The position numbers and the translations under genes are program-made. A stretch of 37,405 nt of DNA, from contig DASWCW010000234.1 in NCBI GenBank assembly GCA_036395835.1, positions 1 through 37,405 of the forward strand, given 5' to 3'. Source of the stretch: AP-16 sp036395835 (GTDB taxonomy: Bacteria; Pseudomonadota; Alphaproteobacteria; Rhizobiales; Xanthobacteraceae). Below, in pieces: positions 17,358 to 24,421 of the stretch (positions are counted from its first letter, which is position 1; every line of letters begins with the position of its first letter). Below the pieces are notes generated by a model. It was not told the DNA's origin. It worked only from the letters and a program-made list of their open reading frames with translations, and searched no databases.

Positions 17358-20300
17358 ATGCCCAGACGCACCGACATACGCTCGATCCTGATCATCGGCG
17401 CCGGGCCCATCGTCATCGGTCAGGCCTGCGAGTTCGATTATTCCGGCACCCAGGCCTGCAAGGCGCTCAAGGCCGAGGGCTACCGCATCGTGCTGGTCAA
17501 TTCCAATCCGGCCACGATCATGACCGACCCCGACCTGGCCGATGCGACCTATATCGAGCCGATCACCCCGGAGATCGTCGCGAAGATCATCGAGGCGGAA
17601 CGGCCGGACGCGCTGCTTCCCACCATGGGCGGGCAGACCGCGCTCAATTGCGCGCTCAGCTTGCGAAAGATGGGCGTGCTGCAGAAATTCCGGGTCGAAA
17701 TGATCGGCGCCACCGCCGAGGCGATCGACAAGGCCGAGGACCGCGAGCGGTTCCGCGAGGCGATGCACCGGATCGGGCTCTCCACGCCGCGCTCGCATCA
17801 GGTCAAAACCCTGGTCGCCGCGCTCGAAGCGCTCGACGACATCGGATTACCCGCCATCATCCGCCCGTCGTTCACGCTCGGCGGCACCGGCGGCGGCATC
17901 GCCTACAACAAGTCGGAATTCATCGAGATCGTCGAGCGCGGCATCGACGCCTCGCCGACCAGCGAGGTGTTGATCGAGGAATCCGTGCTCGGCTGGAAAG
18001 AGTTCGAGATGGAGGTGGTGCGCGACAAGCACGACAATTGCATCATCGTCTGCTCGATCGAGAACCTCGATCCGATGGGGGTGCACACCGGCGATTCCAT
18101 CACGGTCGCGCCGGCGCTGACCCTGACCGACAAGGAATATCAGATCATGCGCGACGCCTCGATCGCGGTGTTGCGCGAGATCGGGGTGGAGACCGGCGGC
18201 TCGAACGTGCAGTTCGCCGTGAACCCCGCCGACGGCCGCCTGGTCATCATCGAGATGAATCCGCGGGTGTCGCGTTCCTCCGCGCTCGCCTCGAAGGCGA
18301 CCGGCTTTCCCATCGCCAAGGTCGCGGCCAAGCTCGCGGTCGGCTACACGCTCGACGAGGTGGCGAACGACATCACCGGCGGCGCCACGCCCGCCTCGTT
18401 CGAGCCGACCATCGATTACATCGTTACCAAGGTCCCGCGCTTCGCATTCGAGAAATTTCCCGGGGCCGAGCCGATCCTGACCACGTCGATGAAATCCGTC
18501 GGCGAAGCCATGGCGATCGGCCGCACGTTCCAGGAGAGCCTGCAGAAGGCGTTGCGCTCGCTGGAGACCGGGCTGACCGGGCTCGACGAGATCGAGATCG
18601 AAGGCCTCGGCCAGAGCGACGACAAGAACGCAATCCGCGCCGCGCTCGGCGCCCCCACGCCCGACCGTCTGCTGAAAGTGGCGCAGGCAATGCGGCTCGG
18701 CGTTTCCGACGAGCAGATCCACGCCTCGTGCCGGATCGATCCGTGGTTCCTGGGCGAAATCCGCGGCATCGTCGAAATGGAGGCGCAGATCCGGACCAAA
18801 GGCTTGCCGACGAGCGCCGCGACGTTTTGCGAGCTCAAGGCCATGGGCTTCGCCGACGCCCGGCTCGGCAAGCTCGCCGGGCTCGATGCCGAGGAGGTGG
18901 CGCGGCGGCGACGCGCGCTCGGCGTGCGCCCGGTGTTCAAGCGCATCGATACCTGCGCGGCCGAGTTCGCCTCGCCCACCGCCTATATGTACTCGACCTA
19001 CGAGACGCCGTTCGCCGGCCGGGCGATCGATGAAGCCGCGCCCTCGGCGCGCGACAAGGCCATCATTCTCGGCGGCGGCCCCAACCGCATCGGCCAGGGA
19101 ATCGAGTTCGACTATTGCTGCTGCCACGCGGCGTTCGCGCTCAAGGAAGTCGGCTTCGAGACCATCATGGTCAATTGCAATCCGGAGACGGTGTCGACCG
19201 ATTACGACACTTCGGACCGGCTGTATTTCGAGCCGCTCACCGACGAGGACGTGCTGGAAATCATCGACCGCGAGCGCACCAACGGCCGGCTGCACGGGGT
19301 GATCGTGCAGTTCGGCGGACAGACGCCGCTCAAGCTCGCCGAGCCGCTGGAGCGAGCGAAGATTCCGATCCTCGGCACCTCGCCCGACGCCATCGATCTC
19401 GCCGAGGACCGCGACCGCTTCAAGAAACTGCTGGAGCGGCTCGAGCTGCGCCAGGCGCAGAGCGGCATCGCGACGAGCCCGGCCCAGGCCCGCGTCATCG
19501 CCGAGACCCTGGGCTATCCGGTCATGATCCGGCCATCCTACGTGCTCGGCGGCCGCGCCATGGAGATCGTGCACGATCCGGCGCATCTCGAGCGCTATGT
19601 GGCGCGGCTCGCTTCCGATCTCGACCGGCCCTCCGACCTGGTCGTCTCCGACAAAAGGCCGCTGCTGATCGACCGTTATCTGTCGGACGCGATCGAAGTC
19701 GACGTCGATTGTCTCGCCGACGGCAACGACGTCTACATCGCCGGCATCATGGAGCACATCGAGGAAGCCGGGGTGCATTCCGGCGATTCCGCCTGCTCAT
19801 TGCCGCCGCATTCGCTCAAGCCCGCGGCCATCCGCGAGCTCGAACGCCAGACGCGCGCCCTGGCGCTGGCGCTCAACGTCGTCGGCCTGATGAACGCGCA
19901 ATATGCGATCAAGAACGGCGAGATTTACGTGTTGGAGGTCAATCCGCGGGCCTCGCGCACGGTGCCTTTCGTCGCCAAGGTGATCGGCAAGCCGGTCGCC
20001 AAGATCGCGGCGCGGATCATGGCCGGCGAGACGTTGGCGAGCTTCAAGCTGGAGCCGCAGCATTTCGATCCCGGCGCCTCCCGCCACATCGGGGTGAAGG
20101 AAGCGGTATTCCCGTTCGCGCGCTTTCCGGGCGTGGACACCGTGCTCGGTCCCGAGATGAAGTCGACCGGCGAGGTCATGGGGCTCGACCGCTCCTTCGC
20201 AGTGGCGTTCGCCAAGAGTCAGCTCGGCGGCGGCTCGCGCGTGCCCCGGGAGGGCACGGTGTTCGTCTCGGTCCGCGATGCGGATAAGCCGCGCATTCTC

Positions 20301-20654
20301 GATGCGGTACTGCTGTTGCGCGAGCTCGGCTTCGAGGTGATCGCGACCTCCGGCACGCAGCGGTTCCTGACGCAGCACGGGATCGAGGCCGCCAAGGTCA
20401 ACAAGGTGCTGGAGGGTCGGCCTCATATCGTCGACCGGATCACCAACGGGGGCGTTCAGCTGGTATTCAACACGACGGAGGGGGCGACCGCCCTCGCCGA
20501 CAGCCGCTCCCTGCGCCGGGCCGCCCTCTTGCATAAAGTTCCGTACTACACCACTCTTTCGGGAGCCGTTGCCGCGGCCCAGGGGATCAAGGCCCAGCTT
20601 GCCGGCGATCTCGAGGTGCGTGCGCTGCAAAGCTATTTCAGCGGCCAAGCCTGA
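17358..20654 (+). CDS. carB: carbamoyl-phosphate synthase large subunit
   Basis: The 1098-residue ATP-grasp subunit. Both halves are present: the first (MPRRTDIRSILIIGAGP, GQACEFDYSGTQACKALKAEG, PSFTLGGTGGGI, EMNPRVSRSSALASKATG) makes carboxyphosphate and carbamate; the second (IILGGGPNRIGQGIEFDYCC, PSYVLGGRAMEIV, EVNPRASRTVPFVAKVIG) phosphorylates carbamate. The C-terminal MGS-like allosteric domain begins near GTVFVSVRDADKPR. Length is normal for the family. Start ATG 17358 matches the family N-terminus; ATG 17343 is 5 codons upstream. It follows a terminator by 23 nt. Confidence 0.97.
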   Translation: MPRRTDIRSILIIGAGPIVIGQACEFDYSGTQACKALKAEGYRIVLVNSNPATIMTDPDLADATYIEPITPEIVAKIIEAERPDALLPTMGGQTALNCALSLRKMGVLQKFRVEMIGATAEAIDKAEDRERFREAMHRIGLSTPRSHQVKTLVAALEALDDIGLPAIIRPSFTLGGTGGGIAYNKSEFIEIVERGIDASPTSEVLIEESVLGWKEFEMEVVRDKHDNCIIVCSIENLDPMGVHTGDSITVAPALTLTDKEYQIMRDASIAVLREIGVETGGSNVQFAVNPADGRLVIIEMNPRVSRSSALASKATGFPIAKVAAKLAVGYTLDEVANDITGGATPASFEPTIDYIVTKVPRFAFEKFPGAEPILTTSMKSVGEAMAIGRTFQESLQKALRSLETGLTGLDEIEIEGLGQSDDKNAIRAALGAPTPDRLLKVAQAMRLGVSDEQIHASCRIDPWFLGEIRGIVEMEAQIRTKGLPTSAATFCELKAMGFADARLGKLAGLDAEEVARRRRALGVRPVFKRIDTCAAEFASPTAYMYSTYETPFAGRAIDEAAPSARDKAIILGGGPNRIGQGIEFDYCCCHAAFALKEVGFETIMVNCNPETVSTDYDTSDRLYFEPLTDEDVLEIIDRERTNGRLHGVIVQFGGQTPLKLAEPLERAKIPILGTSPDAIDLAEDRDRFKKLLERLELRQAQSGIATSPAQARVIAETLGYPVMIRPSYVLGGRAMEIVHDPAHLERYVARLASDLDRPSDLVVSDKRPLLIDRYLSDAIEVDVDCLADGNDVYIAGIMEHIEEAGVHSGDSACSLPPHSLKPAAIRELERQTRALALALNVVGLMNAQYAIKNGEIYVLEVNPRASRTVPFVAKVIGKPVAKIAARIMAGETLASFKLEPQHFDPGASRHIGVKEAVFPFARFPGVDTVLGPEMKSTGEVMGLDRSFAVAFAKSQLGGGSRVPREGTVFVSVRDADKPRILDAVLLLRELGFEVIATSGTQRFLTQHGIEAAKVNKVLEGRPHIVDRITNGGVQLVFNTTEGATALADSRSLRRAALLHKVPYYTTLSGAVAAAQGIKAQLAGDLEVRALQSYFSGQA

Positions 20655-20711
20655 CACGGGAGACCGGGCCAGGCGCCCAGTAACGGCACGAGTTTTGGAA
20701 AAAGTCTGCGG

Positions 20712-20749
20712 TCGCGGGGCCGAAACAGCCCCGCGATCGAAGCTTTTTT
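20712..20749 (+). terminator. intrinsic terminator between carB and greA, in the greA leader
   Basis: Stem TCGCGGGGC / GCCCCGCGA (9 bp, extendable by a G-T wobble pair) with loop CGAAACA and TTTTTT at 20744-20749. It is 55 nt after the carB stop and 29 nt before the greA start, so it can end carB transcription or prematurely end greA leader RNA. Confidence 0.8.
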
Positions 20750-20778
20750 CTGTCAGTGGGTCGGAGGACCAAGGAACG

Positions 20779-21252
20779 ATGGAAAAGATCCCGATGACCG
20801 CGGCCGGCTATGCCGTGCTCGAGGAGGAGCTCAAGCATCGCCAACAGGTGGAGCGGCCCCGGATCATTCAGCAGATTTCCGATGCGCGCACCCATGGCGA
20901 TCTTTCGGAGAACGCCGAGTATCACGCCGCCAAGGAGCAGCAGGCGCACAACGAAGGCCGCATCGCCGAGCTGGAGGACAAGCTGGCGCGCGCCGACGTG
21001 ATCGACGTCTCCAAGCTCTCCGGCGATACCATCAAGTTCGGTGCGACGGTCACGCTGGTCGACGAAGATACCGACGAGAAGCGCGTTTGGCAGATCGTCG
21101 GCGAGCCCGAGGCCGATGCCAAGGAGGGGCGGATTTCCGTCAGCTCGCCGCTCGCGCGGGCGCTCATCGGCAAGATGAAGGGCGCGTCCGTGGAAGTCGT
21201 CACCCCCGGCGGTGCCAAGGCCTATGAGGTGAAGAAGATCGAGTGGCGGTAA
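20779..21252 (+). CDS. greA: transcription elongation factor GreA
   Basis: A 157-residue Gre factor that enters the RNA polymerase secondary channel and stimulates cleavage of backtracked transcripts. The N-terminal antiparallel coiled coil shows LEEELKHRQQVERPRIIQ and the tip with the two acidic residues in GDLSENAEYHAAKEQQ; the C-terminal FKBP-like domain has ISVSSPLARALIGKMKG. ATG 20779 is preceded by AAGGA and GGAGG. The in-frame upstream extension into carB is not coding. Its only obvious expression problem is the terminator in its leader. Confidence 0.95.
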   Translation: MEKIPMTAAGYAVLEEELKHRQQVERPRIIQQISDARTHGDLSENAEYHAAKEQQAHNEGRIAELEDKLARADVIDVSKLSGDTIKFGATVTLVDEDTDEKRVWQIVGEPEADAKEGRISVSSPLARALIGKMKGASVEVVTPGGAKAYEVKKIEWR

Positions 21253-21261
21253 AACTCCGGC

Positions 21262-21340
21262 CTTGTCGTGCCCAGCGCATGCGGGGCACCCAGTAGGCGC
21301 GGTGGTTACTAGGCCGCCTGCATCCGGGCGCGATGGCCGC
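21262..21340. repeat. intergenic repeat, 'cccagta' family copy 1
   Basis: Contains CTTGTCGTGCCCAGCGCATG, then GGGGCACCCAGTAGGCGCGG and CATCCGGGCGCGATGGC. It is a degenerate version of the elements at 24060 and 25484, between convergent greA and the Lrp regulator. Confidence 0.5.
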
Positions 21341-21358
21341 TTCTTTGACCCTCTGCCC

Positions 21359-21838
21359 TTACCCGCCGTGCCCCAGCTCCAACGGCACGATCGGCGCATC
21401 CTTGGAAACCTTCAGCACCAGCGAGGTCTTGACGTTGCGCACGTTGGGCGCAGCGGTCAGCTCCGCGATGAATTCCTGGAACCTGCGCAGGTCCGGCGCC
21501 ACGCATTTCAGGATGAAATCGATCTCGCCCGACAGCATCCAGCATTCGCGCACCAGCGGCCGGGCCTTTACGAAATTTTCGAACGCCAAAAGATCGGGTT
21601 CAGCCTGGCTCGCCAGGTGCACCATGGCGAATACATTGATCTCGTAGCCGAGCAGCTTCTCGTCGAGCAGCGCGCGATACCCCTTGATGAACCCGGCCTC
21701 CTCGAGCGCCCGCATCCGGCGCAGACATGGCGGCGCGGAGATTCCGACCCGGCGGGCCAGCTCGACATTGGTGATGCGGCCGTTTCGCTGCAGCTCGTCG
21801 AGGATCTTCCAGTCGATGGCATCGAGACGAGCGGCCAC
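21359..21838 (-). CDS. Lrp/AsnC family transcriptional regulator
   Basis: A 159-residue regulator. The N-terminal winged helix-turn-helix is LDAIDWKILDELQRNGRITN then VELARRVGISAPPCLRRMRAL; the C-terminal RAM ligand-binding domain is GYEINVFAMVHLA through NVRNVKTSLVLKV. GTG 21838 is chosen as start: GGAG lies 6 nt upstream and it matches the family N-terminus; the reading further upstream is intergenic. It diverges from trxB. The Lrp - trxB - LysR neighbourhood resembles the lrp3/trxB/lsrB locus of other Rhizobiales. Confidence 0.92.
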   Translation of the reverse strand: MAARLDAIDWKILDELQRNGRITNVELARRVGISAPPCLRRMRALEEAGFIKGYRALLDEKLLGYEINVFAMVHLASQAEPDLLAFENFVKARPLVRECWMLSGEIDFILKCVAPDLRRFQEFIAELTAAPNVRNVKTSLVLKVSKDAPIVPLELGHGG

Positions 21839-21951
21839 AAGGGTCTCCGGGGCTAGGCGCGGCAGCTGCGCGGCCGCATGGCAGAATCCATAGCCTGAAC
21901 CGGGCCCCCGCGAAACATTGTTGCGTGGGCTTCGCCCAGGAGGCAGAAATC

Positions 21952-22003
21952 GGTAGTCGGTGGTCAATCAACGCACGCACCGGGGATCAAACCACCGACT
22001 ACC
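21952..22003. repeat. 13-bp perfect inverted repeat between lrp and trxB
   Basis: GGTAGTCGGTGGT at 21952-21964 and ACCACCGACTACC at 21991-22003 around a 26-nt centre. It lies in the divergent lrp/trxB promoter region, upstream of the candidate trxB promoter. It may be a transposable REP-like relic, a structured leader, or an operator. Confidence 0.6.
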
Positions 22004-22055
22004 CAACGACTGACCTCTGTCGCCTGGGTCCTGTGGACCGCGGGGGTTGCATCCC

Positions 22056-22083
22056 TTGCATAGCTTGGTTGAAGCTTTACATT
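22056..22083 (+). promoter_or_regulatory. candidate trxB promoter
   Basis: TTGCAT at 22056-22061 and TACATT at 22078-22083 with 16-bp spacing, about 77 nt before the trxB start codon. It is the best sigma-70-like match in this interval. Confidence 0.4.
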
Positions 22084-22159
22084 GAGCGCCGGATGCCGAG
22101 GCGGCCGGGCCACGGCGGGCAGGACAACACTAACTCCACGGGAATTTGCCCACGGACCG

Positions 22160-23131
22160 ATGAAAATGGCCCAAACCACCCACGCCAAGGTCGTCATCGT
22201 CGGCTCCGGGCCGGCGGGCTATACCGCGGCGATCTATGCGGCGCGCGCAATGCTCGAGCCGATCCTGATTCGCGGGATCCAGCCGGGCGGCCAGCTCACC
22301 ATCACGACCGACGTCGAGAACTATCCGGGCTTTGCCGACGTGATCCAGGGCCCCTGGCTCATGGAGCAGATGGAGAAGCAGGCGGCCCATGTCGGCGCTC
22401 GGCTCATCGCCGATCACGTCATCAAGATCGATGTTACCCGCCGGCCGTTCCGGATCGACTGCGATTCGGGCGACGTCTATCTCGCCGACACGCTGATCCT
22501 GGCGACCGGCGCCCAGGCCCGCTGGCTCGATCTCCCCTCCGAGCAGAAATTCAAGGGCTACGGGGTCTCCGCCTGCGCCACCTGCGACGGATTTTTTTAT
22601 CGCGGCAAGGACGTGATGGTCATCGGCGGCGGCAACACCGCGGTCGAGGAAGCGCTGTTTCTCACCAATTTCGCCGCGAACGTCACGCTGGTGCACCGGC
22701 GCGATGGCTTGCGCGCGGAAAAGATTCTACAGGACCGGCTGTTCAAGCACCCGAAAATCTCCGTCGTGTGGGACACCGTGGTGGAGGAGATCCGCGGGTC
22801 GGAGGATCCGCTGAAGGTCACCCAGATCCGGCTCAGGAACGTGAAGACCGGGGTGCTGAGCGAGCGCGCCGTCGACGGGCTATTCATCGCCATCGGACAT
22901 ACCCCGGCGACCGAGCTCCTCGCCGGCCAAGTGCGGATGAAGCCGTCCGGCTACATCGAGACCGCGCCGCATTCGACCGCGACTTCGGTCGCCGGGGTGT
23001 TCGCCGCCGGCGACGTCAGCGACGACGTGTACCGCCAGGCGGTGACCGCCGCCGGCCAGGGATGCATGGCCGCGCTCGAAGCCGAGCGCTATCTGGCGGC
23101 CCGGGCAGAGACCCGCGCCGCCGCCGAATGA
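22160..23131 (+). CDS. trxB: thioredoxin-disulfide reductase
   Basis: A 323-residue flavoprotein that reduces thioredoxin with NADPH. FAD motif VVIVGSGPAGYTAAIYAARA; redox centre Cys139-Ala-Thr-Cys142 in ACATCDGFF; NADPH motif MVIGGGNTAVEEA; C-terminal FAD motif GVFAAGDVSDDVYRQAVTAA. ATG 22160 is the family-like start (MKMAQTTHAKVVIVGSG); ATG 22166 is possible. The LysR gene begins 29 nt after its stop, so the two are probably cotranscribed. Confidence 0.96.
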   Translation: MKMAQTTHAKVVIVGSGPAGYTAAIYAARAMLEPILIRGIQPGGQLTITTDVENYPGFADVIQGPWLMEQMEKQAAHVGARLIADHVIKIDVTRRPFRIDCDSGDVYLADTLILATGAQARWLDLPSEQKFKGYGVSACATCDGFFYRGKDVMVIGGGNTAVEEALFLTNFAANVTLVHRRDGLRAEKILQDRLFKHPKISVVWDTVVEEIRGSEDPLKVTQIRLRNVKTGVLSERAVDGLFIAIGHTPATELLAGQVRMKPSGYIETAPHSTATSVAGVFAAGDVSDDVYRQAVTAAGQGCMAALEAERYLAARAETRAAAE

Positions 23132-23160
23132 AAGGTGCGCGCCTGAGGCGCGCAGGCATC

Positions 23161-24051
23161 ATGGATTGGGACAAGCTGAAGGTTTTTCACGCCGCCGCCG
23201 AGGCCGGCAGCTTCACCCACGCGGGGGAGCAGCTCGGGCTGTCGCAGTCGGCAGTGTCGCGTCAGGTGAGCGCGCTCGAGCAGGAACTCCGCGTGCCGCT
23301 GTTCCACCGACACGCGCGCGGGCTCATCCTCACCGAGCAGGGCGACCTGCTCTATCGCACCGCTCACGACGTGTTCATGAAGCTCGAGGCGGCGCGCACC
23401 AAGCTCACCGATAGTCGCGAGAAGCCCAACGGCGAGCTGCGGATCAACACCACCGCCGGCATCGGCGTGCACTGGCTGACCCCGCGGCTCGGCGAGTTCT
23501 TCGACCTCTATCCCGATATTCGCATCAATCTCATCACCAGCGACGAGGAGCTCGACCTCGCCATGCGCGAGGCCGACGTGGCGATCCGCTTGCGCCAGCC
23601 GGTGCAACCGGATCTGATCCAGCGCAAGCTGTTTTCCATGCATTTCCACGCCTACGCCTCCCCGGAATATCTCAAGCGCTCGGGCACGCCGCACTCGCCG
23701 CAGGATCTCGATCATCACCGCATCATGGTGCTCGGCGGCAATGCGCCGAATTATCTACAAGACGTGCATTGGCTGACCAAGGTGGGGCGGGACGGCAAGG
23801 AGCCGCGCGCGCCGTGGTTCGTGGTCAACAACGTGCTGGGCCTGCTCCGCGCCTGCCGGCGCGGTCTCGGGGTCGCGATGCTGCCGGATTATCTGGTGGA
23901 GGAGGACGGCGGCCTGGTCCAGCTGTTCGGCGAAGTCGACGGCGTCGCCTTCGAGGCGTATTTCGTCTATCCGGAAGAGCTCAAATCGGTGGCGCGCATT
24001 CAAGTGTTCCGCGATTTCCTGGTTGCCAAGGCGCAACGCTGGAATTTCTGA
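23161..24051 (+). CDS. lsrB: LysR-type regulator, LsrB/VtlR-like
   Basis: A 296-residue LysR regulator. The winged HTH is DWDKLKVFHAAAEAGSFTHA with GLSQSAVSRQVSALE; the periplasmic-binding-like effector domain starts near residue 90 (NGELRINTTAGIG). The position right after trxB, and the Lrp gene beyond, match the conserved locus of LsrB (Sinorhizobium), an oxidative-stress and symbiosis regulator, and VtlR (Brucella, Agrobacterium), which activates AbcR small RNAs. The protein has a single cysteine, Cys232 in LLRACRRGLG, plausibly the redox-sensing residue of LsrB. ATG 23161 begins MDWDKLKVFH as in the family. The orthology is by context and motif, not by search. Confidence 0.85.
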   Translation: MDWDKLKVFHAAAEAGSFTHAGEQLGLSQSAVSRQVSALEQELRVPLFHRHARGLILTEQGDLLYRTAHDVFMKLEAARTKLTDSREKPNGELRINTTAGIGVHWLTPRLGEFFDLYPDIRINLITSDEELDLAMREADVAIRLRQPVQPDLIQRKLFSMHFHAYASPEYLKRSGTPHSPQDLDHHRIMVLGGNAPNYLQDVHWLTKVGRDGKEPRAPWFVVNNVLGLLRACRRGLGVAMLPDYLVEEDGGLVQLFGEVDGVAFEAYFVYPEELKSVARIQVFRDFLVAKAQRWNF

Positions 24052-24059
24052 AACGCTGC

Positions 24060-24178
24060 GTTTGTCTTGGCCCGCGGATGCGGGCCGCCCAGTATCCGCA
24101 GGCGCTTCGAGAAAGCACCACGATAGCACCCGATGTTCGGAGGCTACCGGGTCGCCCGCATGCGCGGGCGATGACATG
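24060..24178. repeat. intergenic repeat, 'cccagta' family copy 2
   Basis: Left end TGTCTTGGCCCGCGGATGCG with GGCCGCCCAGTATCCGCAGG; right end ACCGGGTCGCCCGCATGCGC then GGGCGATGACATG. The right half is inverted relative to the left. Its ends resemble those of 25484-25564 in mirror order. Confidence 0.68.
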
Positions 24179-24233
24179 GCGGCGGAATCGATCGGCCCGC
24201 TCACGTCGCATGGCTGGCATGCGGGCCTCCGGA

Positions 24234-24262
24234 TTGTCGGGCCCCGCGCGCGACCGCATAGT
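24234..24262 (+). promoter_or_regulatory. candidate promoter of the small RNA
   Basis: TTGTCG at 24234-24239 and CATAGT at 24257-24262 separated by 17 bp. Transcription would start near 24269 and give an RNA of about 132 nt ending at the strong terminator. LysR-type T-N11-A sites upstream were not resolved by eye. Confidence 0.35.
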
Positions 24263-24268
24263 TGCAAT

Positions 24269-24400
24269 TCGCTGTAGGCGGCCGATGTGCAATTCCTCCC
24301 AGGTGGCGCATTGGTTCGCTGGCAGCTGTTCCCCTCTGGAAGGTGACTGTCGGCTCCGTGCCGACGCGACTACGCCGGGCCCGAAAGGCCCGGCGTTTTT
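24269..24400 (+). ncRNA. abcR: candidate AbcR (alpha-r15) family small regulatory RNA
   Basis: Downstream of the LsrB/VtlR-like gene on the same strand lies a stretch with no ORF but clear RNA structure. It has two pyrimidine-rich anti-Shine-Dalgarno-like segments, TTCCTCCCAGG (24292-24302) and TTCCCCTCTGG (24329-24339), the type of motif AbcR RNAs use to bind ABC-transporter mRNAs with Hfq. A GTCGGC-TCCGT-GCCGAC hairpin (24349-24365) follows, and then a 10-bp GC-rich terminator with T5. AbcR RNAs are under VtlR control and in Agrobacterium lie close to that gene. The 5' end is a guess. An unrelated sRNA is the main alternative. Confidence 0.58.
24372..24400 (+). terminator. strong intrinsic terminator of the small RNA
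   Basis: Stem ACGCCGGGCC / GGCCCGGCGT (10 bp, perfect), loop CGAAA, then TTTTT (24396-24400). It is about 320 nt beyond the LysR stop and lies in tail-to-tail position to msrP. The minus strand has no T-run after the stem. Confidence 0.88.
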
Positions 24401-24421
24401 CATCTCGAGGACTCGTGAGTT

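Noticed and set aside
15965..19033. 1022-codon frame across cupin, methyltransferase and carB
   Set aside because: It crosses three real genes and a repeat in the wrong frame, and is full of Arg-rich low-complexity sequence.
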